Positions 9,333-18,401 of a DNA stretch of 64,000 nucleotides are shown here, piece after piece; position 1 is the stretch's first letter, and every line of letters begins with the position of its first letter. The DNA lies in contig CP025325.1 in NCBI GenBank assembly GCA_004014935.1, forward strand, positions 1,550,001 through 1,614,000, written 5' to 3'. The notes beneath the pieces are model-generated. The model did not search any database, was not told the origin of the DNA, and saw nothing but the letters and a program-made list of their open reading frames with translations. The position numbers and the translations under genes were made by a program. Origin of the DNA: Saccharomycopsis malanga (taxonomy: Eukaryota > Ascomycota > Saccharomycetes > Ascoideales > Saccharomycopsidaceae).

Positions 9333-10631
9333 TTAAACAGTGACAATATTGGTTTCATTGGTGTAAACAGCCTGGGCAAGACCGATTTTGTTATCGTCAA
9401 GATCGTAATAAATATAAGCAGATCTCATAAAAACATCACCGAGAAGCCAGATGTCTTCACTACTGGACAACAATGAGAACAAGCAGAGTTCCTGTCCGTC
9501 AGCATCAGTAAACTGTTGGGTGTCGTCAGAGAGGTTGAAGAGCAAGTTTTTGAATGGCACCTCGACCGTCAAGTTGTTAAAATGAAAGGAAAATGGTGGT
9601 TGCTCGGTGGAACAAGGAGTAATGTAGCCGCCAACTGTCTCGTTGTAAGTTCCGTATTTTGGGGCAGTGGCATTGTAAATGGCTGTTGGAGCATACAAAT
9701 AATAAGAGCCAGAGTCCAACAAGCCTGGATATGACTCGTCCACAATCAGCTCGCCATCTTGTGAGATGCCATCAAATTCTACCATGAAAGCTACAGCGTC
9801 AGAAGTTTTGCGAGCTCCGTCGTCAACATGAACAATATCGAAGTATGTTAAACTGCCATTGATCTTGGCTTCGTCAATACCTCCGAAGATTATCGAACCA
9901 GCATCAGCATCTTCACTGTTCAAATATAGGGAATAGGCGTTTTTGTTGACAATGCCTTGTTCTTTCAAAGCAGACGGAAAGTTGGAGTACTTATTCAGCT
10001 TGTTGACTCCTTCATTGGCCATATATCCAAGCCCCAAAATACCCTGGCCAATGTCCTGGTCGGTAGCAAGTCCAAACTGCAACTGGTAAACAGCAATATC
10101 GCCCCATCTGACCGTGTCCTTGGCCCAGTTACCTTTGGCATACGAATAATAACCTTCCACGCCATAATACAAGCTGAATGCTTTATGCATGTCGTAGTAA
10201 GTGGAGGACGAGTTTTGCTGAAAAGCTCCTCCTGGACAAGCTGAGGATGCTGGTGGAAGGCCACTCAAGTCGCTTTTGATTGTTTTGGTAGGCTCGCAGC
10301 TGGATTTGGATGGAAACCACAAGTCGCTGGACCCAGTGTCAAGAATCACCCCAATTTCCTGGTCATCGCTTCCTACCTTCAATGAAGACAAATAGTAGGT
10401 ACCTTCATTTGGAGTACTAATGCTGTGGGCCTCGGAGTTTTGTTCAATGAGCTTTCTTACTGGACTTTTTGGTAGATATCCATTATAATGTTTTCTAAGT
10501 TTAGACTCTCTGACAACCTTGAAGTCAACAGCAACAGCAGAGGCAGCAGGCTTCTTCTGAAGTGGGGCAGCCTGAATTACCGAGAACGCAAAGGCAAGTA
10601 AGCTTATAAGTGGTACACCAGAAAACAACAT
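9333..10631 (-). CDS. Secreted aspartyl protease (pepsin family A1, SAP/yapsin-like)
   Basis: 432 residues with a typical signal peptide at about 1-21 (hydrophobic LISLLAFAFSVIQA before APL) and a short propeptide rich in basic residues. A two-lobed A1 protease domain follows. The first catalytic motif is DTGSSDLWFPS at 98-108. The second is LLDSGSYY, with Asp306; most relatives have DSGT, so this is a DSGS variant. The flap-side and FGGID blocks typical of Candida SAP proteins are seen (SIIFGGIDEAKINGSL), as is the late WLLGDVFMRSAYIYYD. Several N-glycosylation sites are present. There is no C-terminal hydrophobic tail, so a GPI anchor is unlikely and the enzyme is probably released. A TATA-like box lies about 105 bp upstream. 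A degraded, oppositely oriented relative lies at about 11.4-11.7 kb. Confidence 0.93.
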   Translation of the reverse strand: MLFSGVPLISLLAFAFSVIQAAPLQKKPAASAVAVDFKVVRESKLRKHYNGYLPKSPVRKLIEQNSEAHSISTPNEGTYYLSSLKVGSDDQEIGVILDTGSSDLWFPSKSSCEPTKTIKSDLSGLPPASSACPGGAFQQNSSSTYYDMHKAFSLYYGVEGYYSYAKGNWAKDTVRWGDIAVYQLQFGLATDQDIGQGILGLGYMANEGVNKLNKYSNFPSALKEQGIVNKNAYSLYLNSEDADAGSIIFGGIDEAKINGSLTYFDIVHVDDGARKTSDAVAFMVEFDGISQDGELIVDESYPGLLDSGSYYLYAPTAIYNATAPKYGTYNETVGGYITPCSTEQPPFSFHFNNLTVEVPFKNLLFNLSDDTQQFTDADGQELCLFSLLSSSEDIWLLGDVFMRSAYIYYDLDDNKIGLAQAVYTNETNIVTV

Positions 10632-11253
10632 TGTTTAGGTTACTTAAACACTGATTTAAAGTCTTGGAAAATCTTGGTATTTGACAATAATATCCATCAG
10701 AAATCTTGGCAAGGATCTGTGGTAATCGTCCCTTTTATAGAATAATCACAATATATCTTCTTACATGTTCTTAGTAGCTACTTTCGTTTATCATGGATAA
10801 TGGCAAAGCTCTACACTACTATTGTCTTACTGGCTACGTAAGGCATTTCTAGCATAAGCGTAAGGCGCAAGTCGCATGTTGGGGAATTTAATAGATCCAT
10901 ATCAGCCAATGTACTACGCTTTCAACATAAAGAATATTCTTATTATACCAACGGCAAAATTGAGACCACTGTTTCCGGTGCTTGAGTAAGCTTAAGAGGC
11001 TCTTGAGTAGTTAGCATTAGTTTCAGGGGGGAAATGGCGTTGTCTTTTATGCTTAACTTTGAAAGCAACTACAGTGCTAGGTTCTACTTCAAGGTTGATA
11101 ATCATCACGGCATCTCAATGGCTGATATCACTAAAAACGTTTGTTAGGATTTATTAATAACATTCGTTTATCCTTTCAAGCTTTGGCGAGAGTGTTCAGA
11201 AGTAAACGATGCGATTTTGTATAAAAGTAATTTACTAATAGAAGAAAGCGTTT
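10632..11253. other. Intergenic, protease promoter
   Basis: Contains the protease upstream region with a TATA-like element near 10735. No other gene is supported. Confidence 0.5.
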
Positions 11254-11312
11254 CTTATAATAATATCATATATTTCAAGCCCAGTACATATCAGTTTCGT
11301 GTATACGCGCCA
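11254..11312 (-). mobile_element. SINE-like repeat, 3' fragment (copy E)
   Basis: Read on the minus strand, this stretch shows CGAAACTGATATGTACTGGG, then GCTTGAAATATATGATATTA and an ATT-rich end. It matches the 3' end of copies B, C and D (TACTGGGCTCGAAATATAA followed by ATATTATT). The upstream part of the element is not recognisable, so this is a truncated or decayed copy. It lies immediately before the protease relic. Confidence 0.6.
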
Positions 11313-11425
11313 AAATCCTAGCAATTATTTTCTATGTTGAAAAAGTATATACTGAAAGTTCACAAATTAGTACTGCACAGTAATAATTGTCAATAGTAGA
11401 GGCTTGTCTATGACCAATAAAGTTT

Positions 11426-11665
11426 GGTCATATTTTAACTGTTTTTTTGTATGCATGAGCCAAAATCAATGGAAGTTTGGCATACTGTCACATTGTCCCG
11501 GCTGGCTAAGAAGCCTACAAAACTCCTGGTGCTGTAGCTCTAATGGTTGTATTTGGTTGTATTTAACAATACAATGGCCTGGCATTAACCCCAGACTTTT
11601 TGGACTCTGGCTTTTATGATTAGTATGCTCCAACAGCCATTTACAATGAATGGTATCCCAATCAA
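11426..11665 (+). pseudogene. Relic of a second secreted aspartyl protease gene
   Basis: The plus strand here resembles the middle of the intact protease gene located on the minus strand at 9333-10631. Matched landmarks occur in order: GAGCCAAAATCAATGG (intact: residues KING), then AAAACT..TGCTGTAGCTCTAATGG (residues near 276-283), then TTGGACTCTGGCTTTTATGA (the second catalytic Asp region), then TATGCTCCAACAGCCATTTA (YAPTAIY). The open frame is broken by stops and length changes, so it cannot be expressed as a protease. The N-terminal lobe, including the first catalytic motif, was not found upstream, and the 3' end fades out near 11665. Its inverted orientation relative to the intact gene suggests an old head-to-head duplicate that decayed. 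Extent is approximate. Confidence 0.75.
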
Positions 11666-11799
11666 AACAATAGCCCGAGGATGCATCTCTCAGACTTTTA
11701 CAAGTTCCTATAACTCACTTTTATGCAGTACTGAAACGTATTTTCAAACCAAAAAGAAAAAAGTATAAAAATATATGAATAATAGATAATGTACAGTGC

Positions 11800-12890
11800 C
11801 TAGATGCTGCTTTTTGGATCTAAAAACGTTGAAGGTTTCTCTTGACCTCTTCTGGCAATTTTCTTACCAAACAAGGACACGAGCAACTTATCAAAGCCTC
11901 TGTATAGCCAGCCAAAACATATTACGACACCTCCACACACTGTGACCAATCTTACAATGAAGGCAGTGAAGGAGATACGTTTATCTTCGATGGTCAACTT
12001 TATGGACTCAAAGTCGTATTTGAAGAAAATGCCGGGGACTCCGTTCACGCCTGGATACTTCAATTTTTTTGCCTGTTCGGTCACGGCGTACTGGTAAGTA
12101 TCTACTTCCATTCCGAGCCTCACAAAAGTGGAGGGCACTGCGGACATAAAATACAGATATCTTTGCAAGTTGTGGTCTGTAGTTTTGGCGGTAAAGTCCA
12201 ATGGGTTTTGTAGGTAGGGATAGAAGTCACCAAAAGAAAACTCGGAGATGACATGGGAGAAATTGAGAGCCTCTACCGGAACATTGGAGCGGAAATCTCT
12301 GTACACGAAACCTTTAGCTGTGATGTGGAAATCGCCGGCAACTTTGGTAACAGGAATCGAACCGTAAATATGACAAGCTGGGGCTCCCGAGGCAGGGTTG
12401 CTGAAGCCTGCTCTGAATTCAGCTTGCATTCCTCGGGCCATGACCAGATCCATATCTGGAGTAGAGATGTCGTGCTGGTTGTTGTGCAAATAGCTTTCAG
12501 GAACAAAAAAGTTTGTTCCCTCATAGTTAAGGTAATCTGAGGCTAGCGTTCTGTCTTGGGTTATATCAAGTACATTTGTATGGATATAATTGCAAGGCAT
12601 AGCGACAACCAATTCGAGATTAATAGACAACGTGTCGCTTCCTCCATTGTCTACAGAGAAACTACGATGTTCTCGGCCATCAAACCAGTAACCAATCTCC
12701 ACATAAGCATAGAAAAGAACAAAAAAGATTAGAAAGATGGTCGACCCTCCACCTCTTGAAGACCTCACTGTATGCTGCGAAGCAACTTTCGCTGAGTATT
12801 GTTAGTAATGTTCCACATCTCCTATGATACCTGCCAACACTTACGAAACGCATCAAACGACTTGATGCCGCGAAATCGGTCGTTGTCCAT
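11800..12890 (-). CDS. ERV41: ER-Golgi COPII vesicle protein Erv41, one intron
   Basis: Spliced gene. Exon 1 is 12845-12890 (46 nt), the intron is 12792-12844 (53 nt), and exon 2 is 11800-12791, giving 345 residues. The intron has donor GTAAGT, a perfect branch point TACTAAC at 12801-12807, and acceptor CAG only nine bases further on. Joining recreates the conserved N-terminus SFDAFPKVASQHTVRSSRGG, which matches S. cerevisiae Erv41 (TFDAFPK...). Erv41 works with Erv46 as a cargo receptor cycling between ER and Golgi. Two membrane segments are seen, one near the N-terminus (IFLIFFVLFYAYVEIGYW) and one near the C-terminus (FIVRLVTVCGGVVICFGWLY). They enclose a luminal domain with FGDFYPYLQNPLD and PGIFFKYDFE blocks. 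Confidence 0.95.
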
Positions 12891-13712
12891 GTTGGTTCTT
12901 ACTATGGAGCGTATATTGTAAGGCCAAGGTGTTTGATACCGATGCGTTTTTCGTATAGTCTCCGCAATCAATTTGTATGGATTAATCACATGAGAAAGCT
13001 TTAGTACTAAGTTTACTGACTGGAATGAGTACAAGAGATATTCTTAAAGACGTGATGATATTGGATTTGATTAATTTGCAAGGCAAATATATATCAAGCA
13101 TACACTACAAAAGAAGATTGGTATTTTGAAAAAAAATACATTTATATTTATGGCGCTAATAATAGTAATATACAGTGACAATTATAATACACATTTACAA
13201 CTATAAAGTCACAATTTAAATATCCTTCAACAGTTAATAAACAGCTTGAAACAAAACATTTTAAAATACTTGGAACATTCAATATATGATCAGATAGGAG
13301 CGAAAGACGATGGTAATTTTTATCTTCAGCTATAAATCAGTTGAACTATGCATATTATTGGATCATCAGGTCATAAACATTAAACGTCCTCAATACTAGC
13401 TTATCAACTTACCATTTAAAAGCCCACATTACAAACTATCAATTATCTTCAGTAGTTTATGAGTATAATAAAAACTGAAAAATAAAATTTTTTTTTCACT
13501 GAAAAATGCCCTTTTTATATGGCGAAAAATTTGTATTACAGAAAACGGATTCTCATCCGGGACGGACTATTTCAATCCTTCCAGGAATCCCAATGAGGAA
13601 TTCCTTCCGAAACACCATCACTAGATGGTTGGAAAGCAACTCAACTCCAATACTTAACCAACTTCACATCTCAATTCTAGATACATGATATCAACAGATA
13701 TAGAAGCAAGTC
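12891..13712. other. Intergenic between divergent ERV41 and APA2
   Basis: About 0.8 kb of AT-rich promoter sequence; no additional gene is seen. Confidence 0.5.
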
Positions 13713-14675
13713 ATGTCTATGGAAATCCCTGAAAACTTGTATGATTTGGTTGATGAGACCACCAACCATGCTGTTGGTTTGGTAGCTTCCAAACCGGAGC
13801 AGAAGAAGATTGTTCAAGAAGGCCAAAACTATCTCATATCTTATATTGAAACGTTGCAAAACAAGGATGAGAAGACAAAAAAGCAGAAAACCAACCCATT
13901 TGAAAATCCTGAAAAGTCAATGGTGGTCTTACGTGACGAAAAGTACACATTAGTTTTGAACAAGTTTCCAGTAATTAGAAACCATTTCCTTTTGATTACC
14001 AACGAATTTGTCAAGCAGGACACTCTCCTCACCCCTAACGATCTTCGCACTATGCTTAACGTCTTACTGGCGTTGGAAAAGTCCAAATCTGGCACTCCAT
14101 TGGCTTTTTTCAACTCCGGACCTGCTTCGGGTGCCTCACAGGCTCATAAACATGTCCAGTTCATTCAATGTGACACATCTGACTTTGAGCTTTTCCCAGA
14201 CAATGTGGTGGGTAACCAAAAGGTATTTTTCCCTGATCCTGACCACCCTACTTTGAAAGACCCTAAAAAACAGTTTGCTCACTTTATCATGCCATTGAAA
14301 ACAGAGGACGGCAGTCCTATTGACGACGACACTCTTGCCATGGTTTATATGGCATTAGTACAAAACTGCTTGACTGTGGTCAAGGATTATCACATTTCTA
14401 CAACATTAGAGTCTCCAGAAAGCCATTCTCTCTCATACAATTTGCTCATGACAAGCAAATGGCTCATGTTGGTTCCTAGATCAAAAGACTTTGTCACATG
14501 CGACAACTACACCTTTGGCACCAATTCTTTGGGCTTCATAGGAATGCTTTTGGTGAAACACAAGGAAGCTTTTGAAAAGCTCACCAACGGCTCTTTCACC
14601 ATTGAAGAGAACATCCTTGCTAAAGCTGGTTTTGCCAGTAAGTACGAAAAACCTGACAGTGAGGGCGATTATTAA
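13713..14675 (+). CDS. APA2: ATP adenylyltransferase (diadenosine tetraphosphate phosphorylase)
   Basis: 320 residues, the usual length of yeast Apa1/Apa2. The enzyme splits Ap4A with phosphate into ATP and ADP. The HIT-superfamily active site is GASQAHKHVQF at about residues 140-150, with the H-x-H-x-Q arrangement that supplies the nucleophilic histidine. N-terminal substrate blocks include VVLRDEKYTLVLNKFPVIRNHFLL. The C-terminal block, SYNLLMTSKWLMLVPRSK followed by the NSLGFIGMLLV motif, is typical of the family. The single gene here could equally be called APA1; both S. cerevisiae copies derive from one ancestor. Met1 and Met3 are both possible starts. Confidence 0.93.
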   Translation: MSMEIPENLYDLVDETTNHAVGLVASKPEQKKIVQEGQNYLISYIETLQNKDEKTKKQKTNPFENPEKSMVVLRDEKYTLVLNKFPVIRNHFLLITNEFVKQDTLLTPNDLRTMLNVLLALEKSKSGTPLAFFNSGPASGASQAHKHVQFIQCDTSDFELFPDNVVGNQKVFFPDPDHPTLKDPKKQFAHFIMPLKTEDGSPIDDDTLAMVYMALVQNCLTVVKDYHISTTLESPESHSLSYNLLMTSKWLMLVPRSKDFVTCDNYTFGTNSLGFIGMLLVKHKEAFEKLTNGSFTIEENILAKAGFASKYEKPDSEGDY

Positions 14676-15216
14676 ACAGCTTCTCTTGCACACTTTTCAT
14701 TTAAATCGAAAATAAAACCCTCGCTAAAAACTTATATATTACTACACTGTAGGTCCATGCTGGAAAATGTACTGTTACTTATGTGTCATATGATTGTATG
14801 TGTAGATATGCACGTCTATGCATGAATCATTCACGCTCGGATCTGGGCATGTTAAATGAAAAGAGAGTCGATACAAGACATTATAGATCTTCAAAGAGAC
14901 ATGATGATATCAAAGGTGTAATCTGGGAGTCCAGGCGAATCACAAGCAGTACCGAGCAGCTTTTACTGTGCCTCCTTCCCCACGCACTTAAGAGTTATAG
15001 AGAGTTAGTTTTGTATCAAATACAGGGGTTTGCGGTTGCATAGTCTCAATCTATTGCAGAGCAAAGAATACGGCTATTTAGAGCTGACAATTCGAACCTT
15101 GTGCTATCGAGCGTGTTATTTCGAGTTATAAACGCTATATTAGATATTTAGTATAAAACTGCTCAGGAGTTTTATCAAGTTGGTGTATATTTTGTTTGTC
15201 AGAAAGCAGTTAGTTT
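14676..15216. other. Intergenic, APA2 3' side and MDL1 promoter
   Basis: No gene supported; open frames here lack any family resemblance. Confidence 0.5.
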
Positions 15217-17712
15217 ATGATGTTTGCTTTTCCGAAACGAGGTGTGAATTGTTGCCGGATGATGGCGCCGAAAGCATGGCTCGGTCTTCTGCCTTTGCCG
15301 CAGCGGGTCTTTCAGATACAGCGATCGTATAGCAGTAGGTCATTTTCTGTTTTGCAGAAATATACAGGTGCCAGACCAAAACAGTTGCTGGCGCATTCGG
15401 TCCAGACAGTCAAGTATAGAGGTATAAGCATGACATCATTATGTCAAAAAGAGTCAGATAAAGACCAGAAACATCTAGTTCAAGAACAAAGTAGTGCAGA
15501 GCCAACCGATAAAGGGGCTAAGGGATCCGTAAACAAAGATGTGGATCCACATGTAGTGTATATGACGAATGCATCAAACTTTAAGCTTAGCACAAAGAAT
15601 GCGGATTTCAAGTCCAATTATCCGGATCTAGAGTCATTGAAAAAGTTGTTTCGTCTTGCAAGACCTGAATTGCGTTTGTTAATATTTGCATTCTTCTGTT
15701 TGTTGATCTCATCTGCCATAAGTATGTCCTTGCCGATGATCATTGGCAAGTTACTAGACACTGGTGATGCTAAGAAAACTGCATCACAAGCTGAGTCTGG
15801 CGGCGATGAGGAAAGTAGCGGGTTTCTCTCCAATATCTTTTCTTCTTTTAAAAGCGAGGGCAATTTGGTTGATGAGGATGTCAGCAAGATTAAGATTTAT
15901 GGTCTTACCTTGAATGCTTTCTTTATCACTTTGGGCACAGTGTTTCTTATCGGTGCGTTTGCTAATGGGTCTCGTATTGTGTTGTTGAAAACCATTGGCG
16001 AACGAGTGATTGCCAGATTGAGAGTGCGGATTTTGAAAAAATCTTTGGAACAAGATGCAGTGTTTCTTGATTATAACAAAGTAGGTGACTTGATATCCCG
16101 CTTGACAAACGACTCTTCCATTATCACCAGATCCGTGACGCAAAATCTTTCTGACGGCATCCGTGCTGTCATCAGTGGTGCTGTTGGATTGTCCATGATG
16201 TGCCTTGTTTCTCTCAAGTTGACTGGATATTTAATGCTTCTAGGCCCCCCATTGGCACTTGGTGCCGTCTTGTATGGTAAAAAAGTACGTGCCATTTCCA
16301 GAAAGCTTCAGGAAGAGATTGGTGTTTTGACCAAAGTAGCAGAGGAAAGTTTGTCCTCCACCAAAACCATACAGAGTTTCAACGGAGAAAGAACAGAAAT
16401 ACACAATTTTTCCAAACAGGTACGTAATGTGTTCAACGTTGGTTTCTTGGAAGCGAAATACAGTGGTCTTTTCTTTGGATCCACAGGCTTTGTAGGAAAC
16501 TGTGCTTTGCTTTTGCTTCTTAGTTTAGGCACATCTATGGTCAGAAGCGGGGAAATCACCGTGGGTGATTTGACATCTTTTATGATGTATGCGGTTTATA
16601 CTGGTTCTTCCATGTTTGGCGTATCCAACTTTTATTCCGAACTCATGAAAGGATTGGGTGCTGCCTCGCGTGTTTTCGAACTCAACGACCGCAAACCGGT
16701 TATTCTGTCCACTCAGGGTATGAAGATTGATCCCAAAATATTGCGGGGGGAAATCACTTTTGATAATATAAAATTCTTCTATCCTACCCGTCCTAATTCA
16801 ATGATTTTTAACGAGCTTTCTTTCACCATCCGTCCTGGAGAACATATCTGTGTTGTTGGCCCTAGTGGATCAGGTAAATCTACCATCATGCATTTGTTAC
16901 TTAGATTCTACGATCCCGTTTCAGGCTGTGTCAGACTCGATGGTGTCGATATTAGAAAGTACAACTTGAAAAATTATAGAAGAATCATTGGTGTTGTCCA
17001 GCAAGAACCCTTGTTGTTTAGTGGTACCATAGAAGAAAATATCAAGTATGGATACACCACTGCTACTAAAGAAGAGGTTGGTAGAGCCATTGAATTGTCT
17101 AATTGTAACAACTTTTTGTCAACTTTCCCTAATGGAATCAACACTGTAATTGGTCCAAGAGGAACTCAGTTATCTGGCGGACAAAAGCAAAGAATTGCGT
17201 TGGCTCGTGCTTTGATTTTACGCCCTAAGATTTTGATTTTGGATGAGGCCACCAGTGCCCTTGATTCTGAATCTGAAAATGCAATCACTAGAACCATTAA
17301 TAAGCGTAACATTGAAGGTTTGACCACCATTTCCATTGCCCACAGAGTGTCGACGATCAAATCAGCTACCAGAATTATTGTTTTGAAAAATGGTAAAATG
17401 GTTGAAACCGGAACCTTTAAAGATCTTTATTCAAACGAGAACTCCTTCTTGTACGAATTACTTAGTGCCCAAGGCGCTGACACCAAGACTGCTCCTGAAC
17501 AAGTAGAATCCTCTGAAAATAGCGACGAACCAGAAGAAGAGAAGAAGTCGAAAAAAGGAAAAAGCACTCTAGTTCACGATGATAAAACGTTTGAGGTGGA
17601 CCGTTTGGAGAAACGGTTAAACCATTTGAAAAATAACATTTCTGAATTGAGAGACGTAGCAAAGAAGGACATTGAGGAAATTGAGGAGCAACTTTACCAT
17701 TTGAAACATTAA
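15217..17712 (+). CDS. MDL1: Mitochondrial inner-membrane ABC half-transporter
   Basis: 831 residues. A basic, Arg/Ser-rich N-terminal presequence is followed by an ABC transmembrane domain beginning near residue 145 (RPELRLLIFAFFCLLISS). The nucleotide-binding domain has Walker A GPSGSGKST near 547, signature LSGGQ near 651, Walker B ILILDEATSALD near 671, and the H-loop SIAHR. S. cerevisiae Mdl1 exports peptides produced by the m-AAA protease from the matrix. Blocks such as LFFGSTGFVGN and FYSELMKGLGAASRVFELND match Mdl1 better than Mdl2, as far as I can recall. Compared with Mdl1 (695 residues) it has an acidic/lysine-rich C-terminal extension ending in a predicted coiled coil (DRLEKRLNHLKNNISELRDV). 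Several in-frame Met codons in the first 20 residues leave the start uncertain. Confidence 0.88.
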   Translation: MMFAFPKRGVNCCRMMAPKAWLGLLPLPQRVFQIQRSYSSRSFSVLQKYTGARPKQLLAHSVQTVKYRGISMTSLCQKESDKDQKHLVQEQSSAEPTDKGAKGSVNKDVDPHVVYMTNASNFKLSTKNADFKSNYPDLESLKKLFRLARPELRLLIFAFFCLLISSAISMSLPMIIGKLLDTGDAKKTASQAESGGDEESSGFLSNIFSSFKSEGNLVDEDVSKIKIYGLTLNAFFITLGTVFLIGAFANGSRIVLLKTIGERVIARLRVRILKKSLEQDAVFLDYNKVGDLISRLTNDSSIITRSVTQNLSDGIRAVISGAVGLSMMCLVSLKLTGYLMLLGPPLALGAVLYGKKVRAISRKLQEEIGVLTKVAEESLSSTKTIQSFNGERTEIHNFSKQVRNVFNVGFLEAKYSGLFFGSTGFVGNCALLLLLSLGTSMVRSGEITVGDLTSFMMYAVYTGSSMFGVSNFYSELMKGLGAASRVFELNDRKPVILSTQGMKIDPKILRGEITFDNIKFFYPTRPNSMIFNELSFTIRPGEHICVVGPSGSGKSTIMHLLLRFYDPVSGCVRLDGVDIRKYNLKNYRRIIGVVQQEPLLFSGTIEENIKYGYTTATKEEVGRAIELSNCNNFLSTFPNGINTVIGPRGTQLSGGQKQRIALARALILRPKILILDEATSALDSESENAITRTINKRNIEGLTTISIAHRVSTIKSATRIIVLKNGKMVETGTFKDLYSNENSFLYELLSAQGADTKTAPEQVESSENSDEPEEEKKSKKGKSTLVHDDKTFEVDRLEKRLNHLKNNISELRDVAKKDIEEIEEQLYHLKH

Positions 17713-18401
17713 AAGCAAATGTACATATATAAATGATCCATGTTGAAACTAGCATCTTAGACTTTAATAAAAGTAAAATATATTCGGTTGATGTTTGTAA
17801 ATGTTTATATGTCCACAGGAAACACCAATAAAAACAATGTTAGTTTTTTCAACATTGTTGAGAAACGAATGTAAAATAAGCGATTGATTGTAATTTGATG
17901 GCTTCATCAATGACAGCCAACTACGAAGATTATATACAAATGTTTCCAATCAAAAGCTTTTTTATTTGATAGAGAACAGTTGGTTATCATTGATTTCAAA
18001 CTCTATCAAGAAAACTCGAGTTGATAATCTGGAGTATTAGATATGAATACACCCATGTGGAACATTCATTGTTTTTCCTTCTGAGCCTTAGGACGTCTTG
18101 TTCTCCATAGTGCCTATTACGAAAGCATTGTTAGTGTTTGCAATTCAGCATGGCAACTACGATATGTTTACATGTATTTCAAGCCCTATATATATAATTT
18201 ACATATTTAGACGCTTGTAAGAAATGGTAAAAGCATTAATTATTAGCAATATCTAAATCTTCAAGGCTGCGTAGTAAGCCCTAAAGTACGTATAGGCCAT
18301 GTTTCAAACAGCTGCACTGTTTCCACGTTTCATACAATATCATAAGCAAATATAAACAAAACTTTTAACGTTAATCTATAAGTATATATGCTATAAAGCA
18401 A
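17713..18401. other. Convergent intergenic region MDL1/MET2
   Basis: Serves as the 3' regions of both genes. No gene is seen. Confidence 0.5.

Noticed and set aside
15070-15115. Minus-strand GGTTCGAATTG near 15086
   Set aside because: No A box about 40-60 nt upstream and no foldable tRNA.
18178-18205. Minus-strand GGGCTTGAAATAC resembling the repeat 3' end
   Set aside because: Only about 13 bases match and the flanks do not follow the family order.
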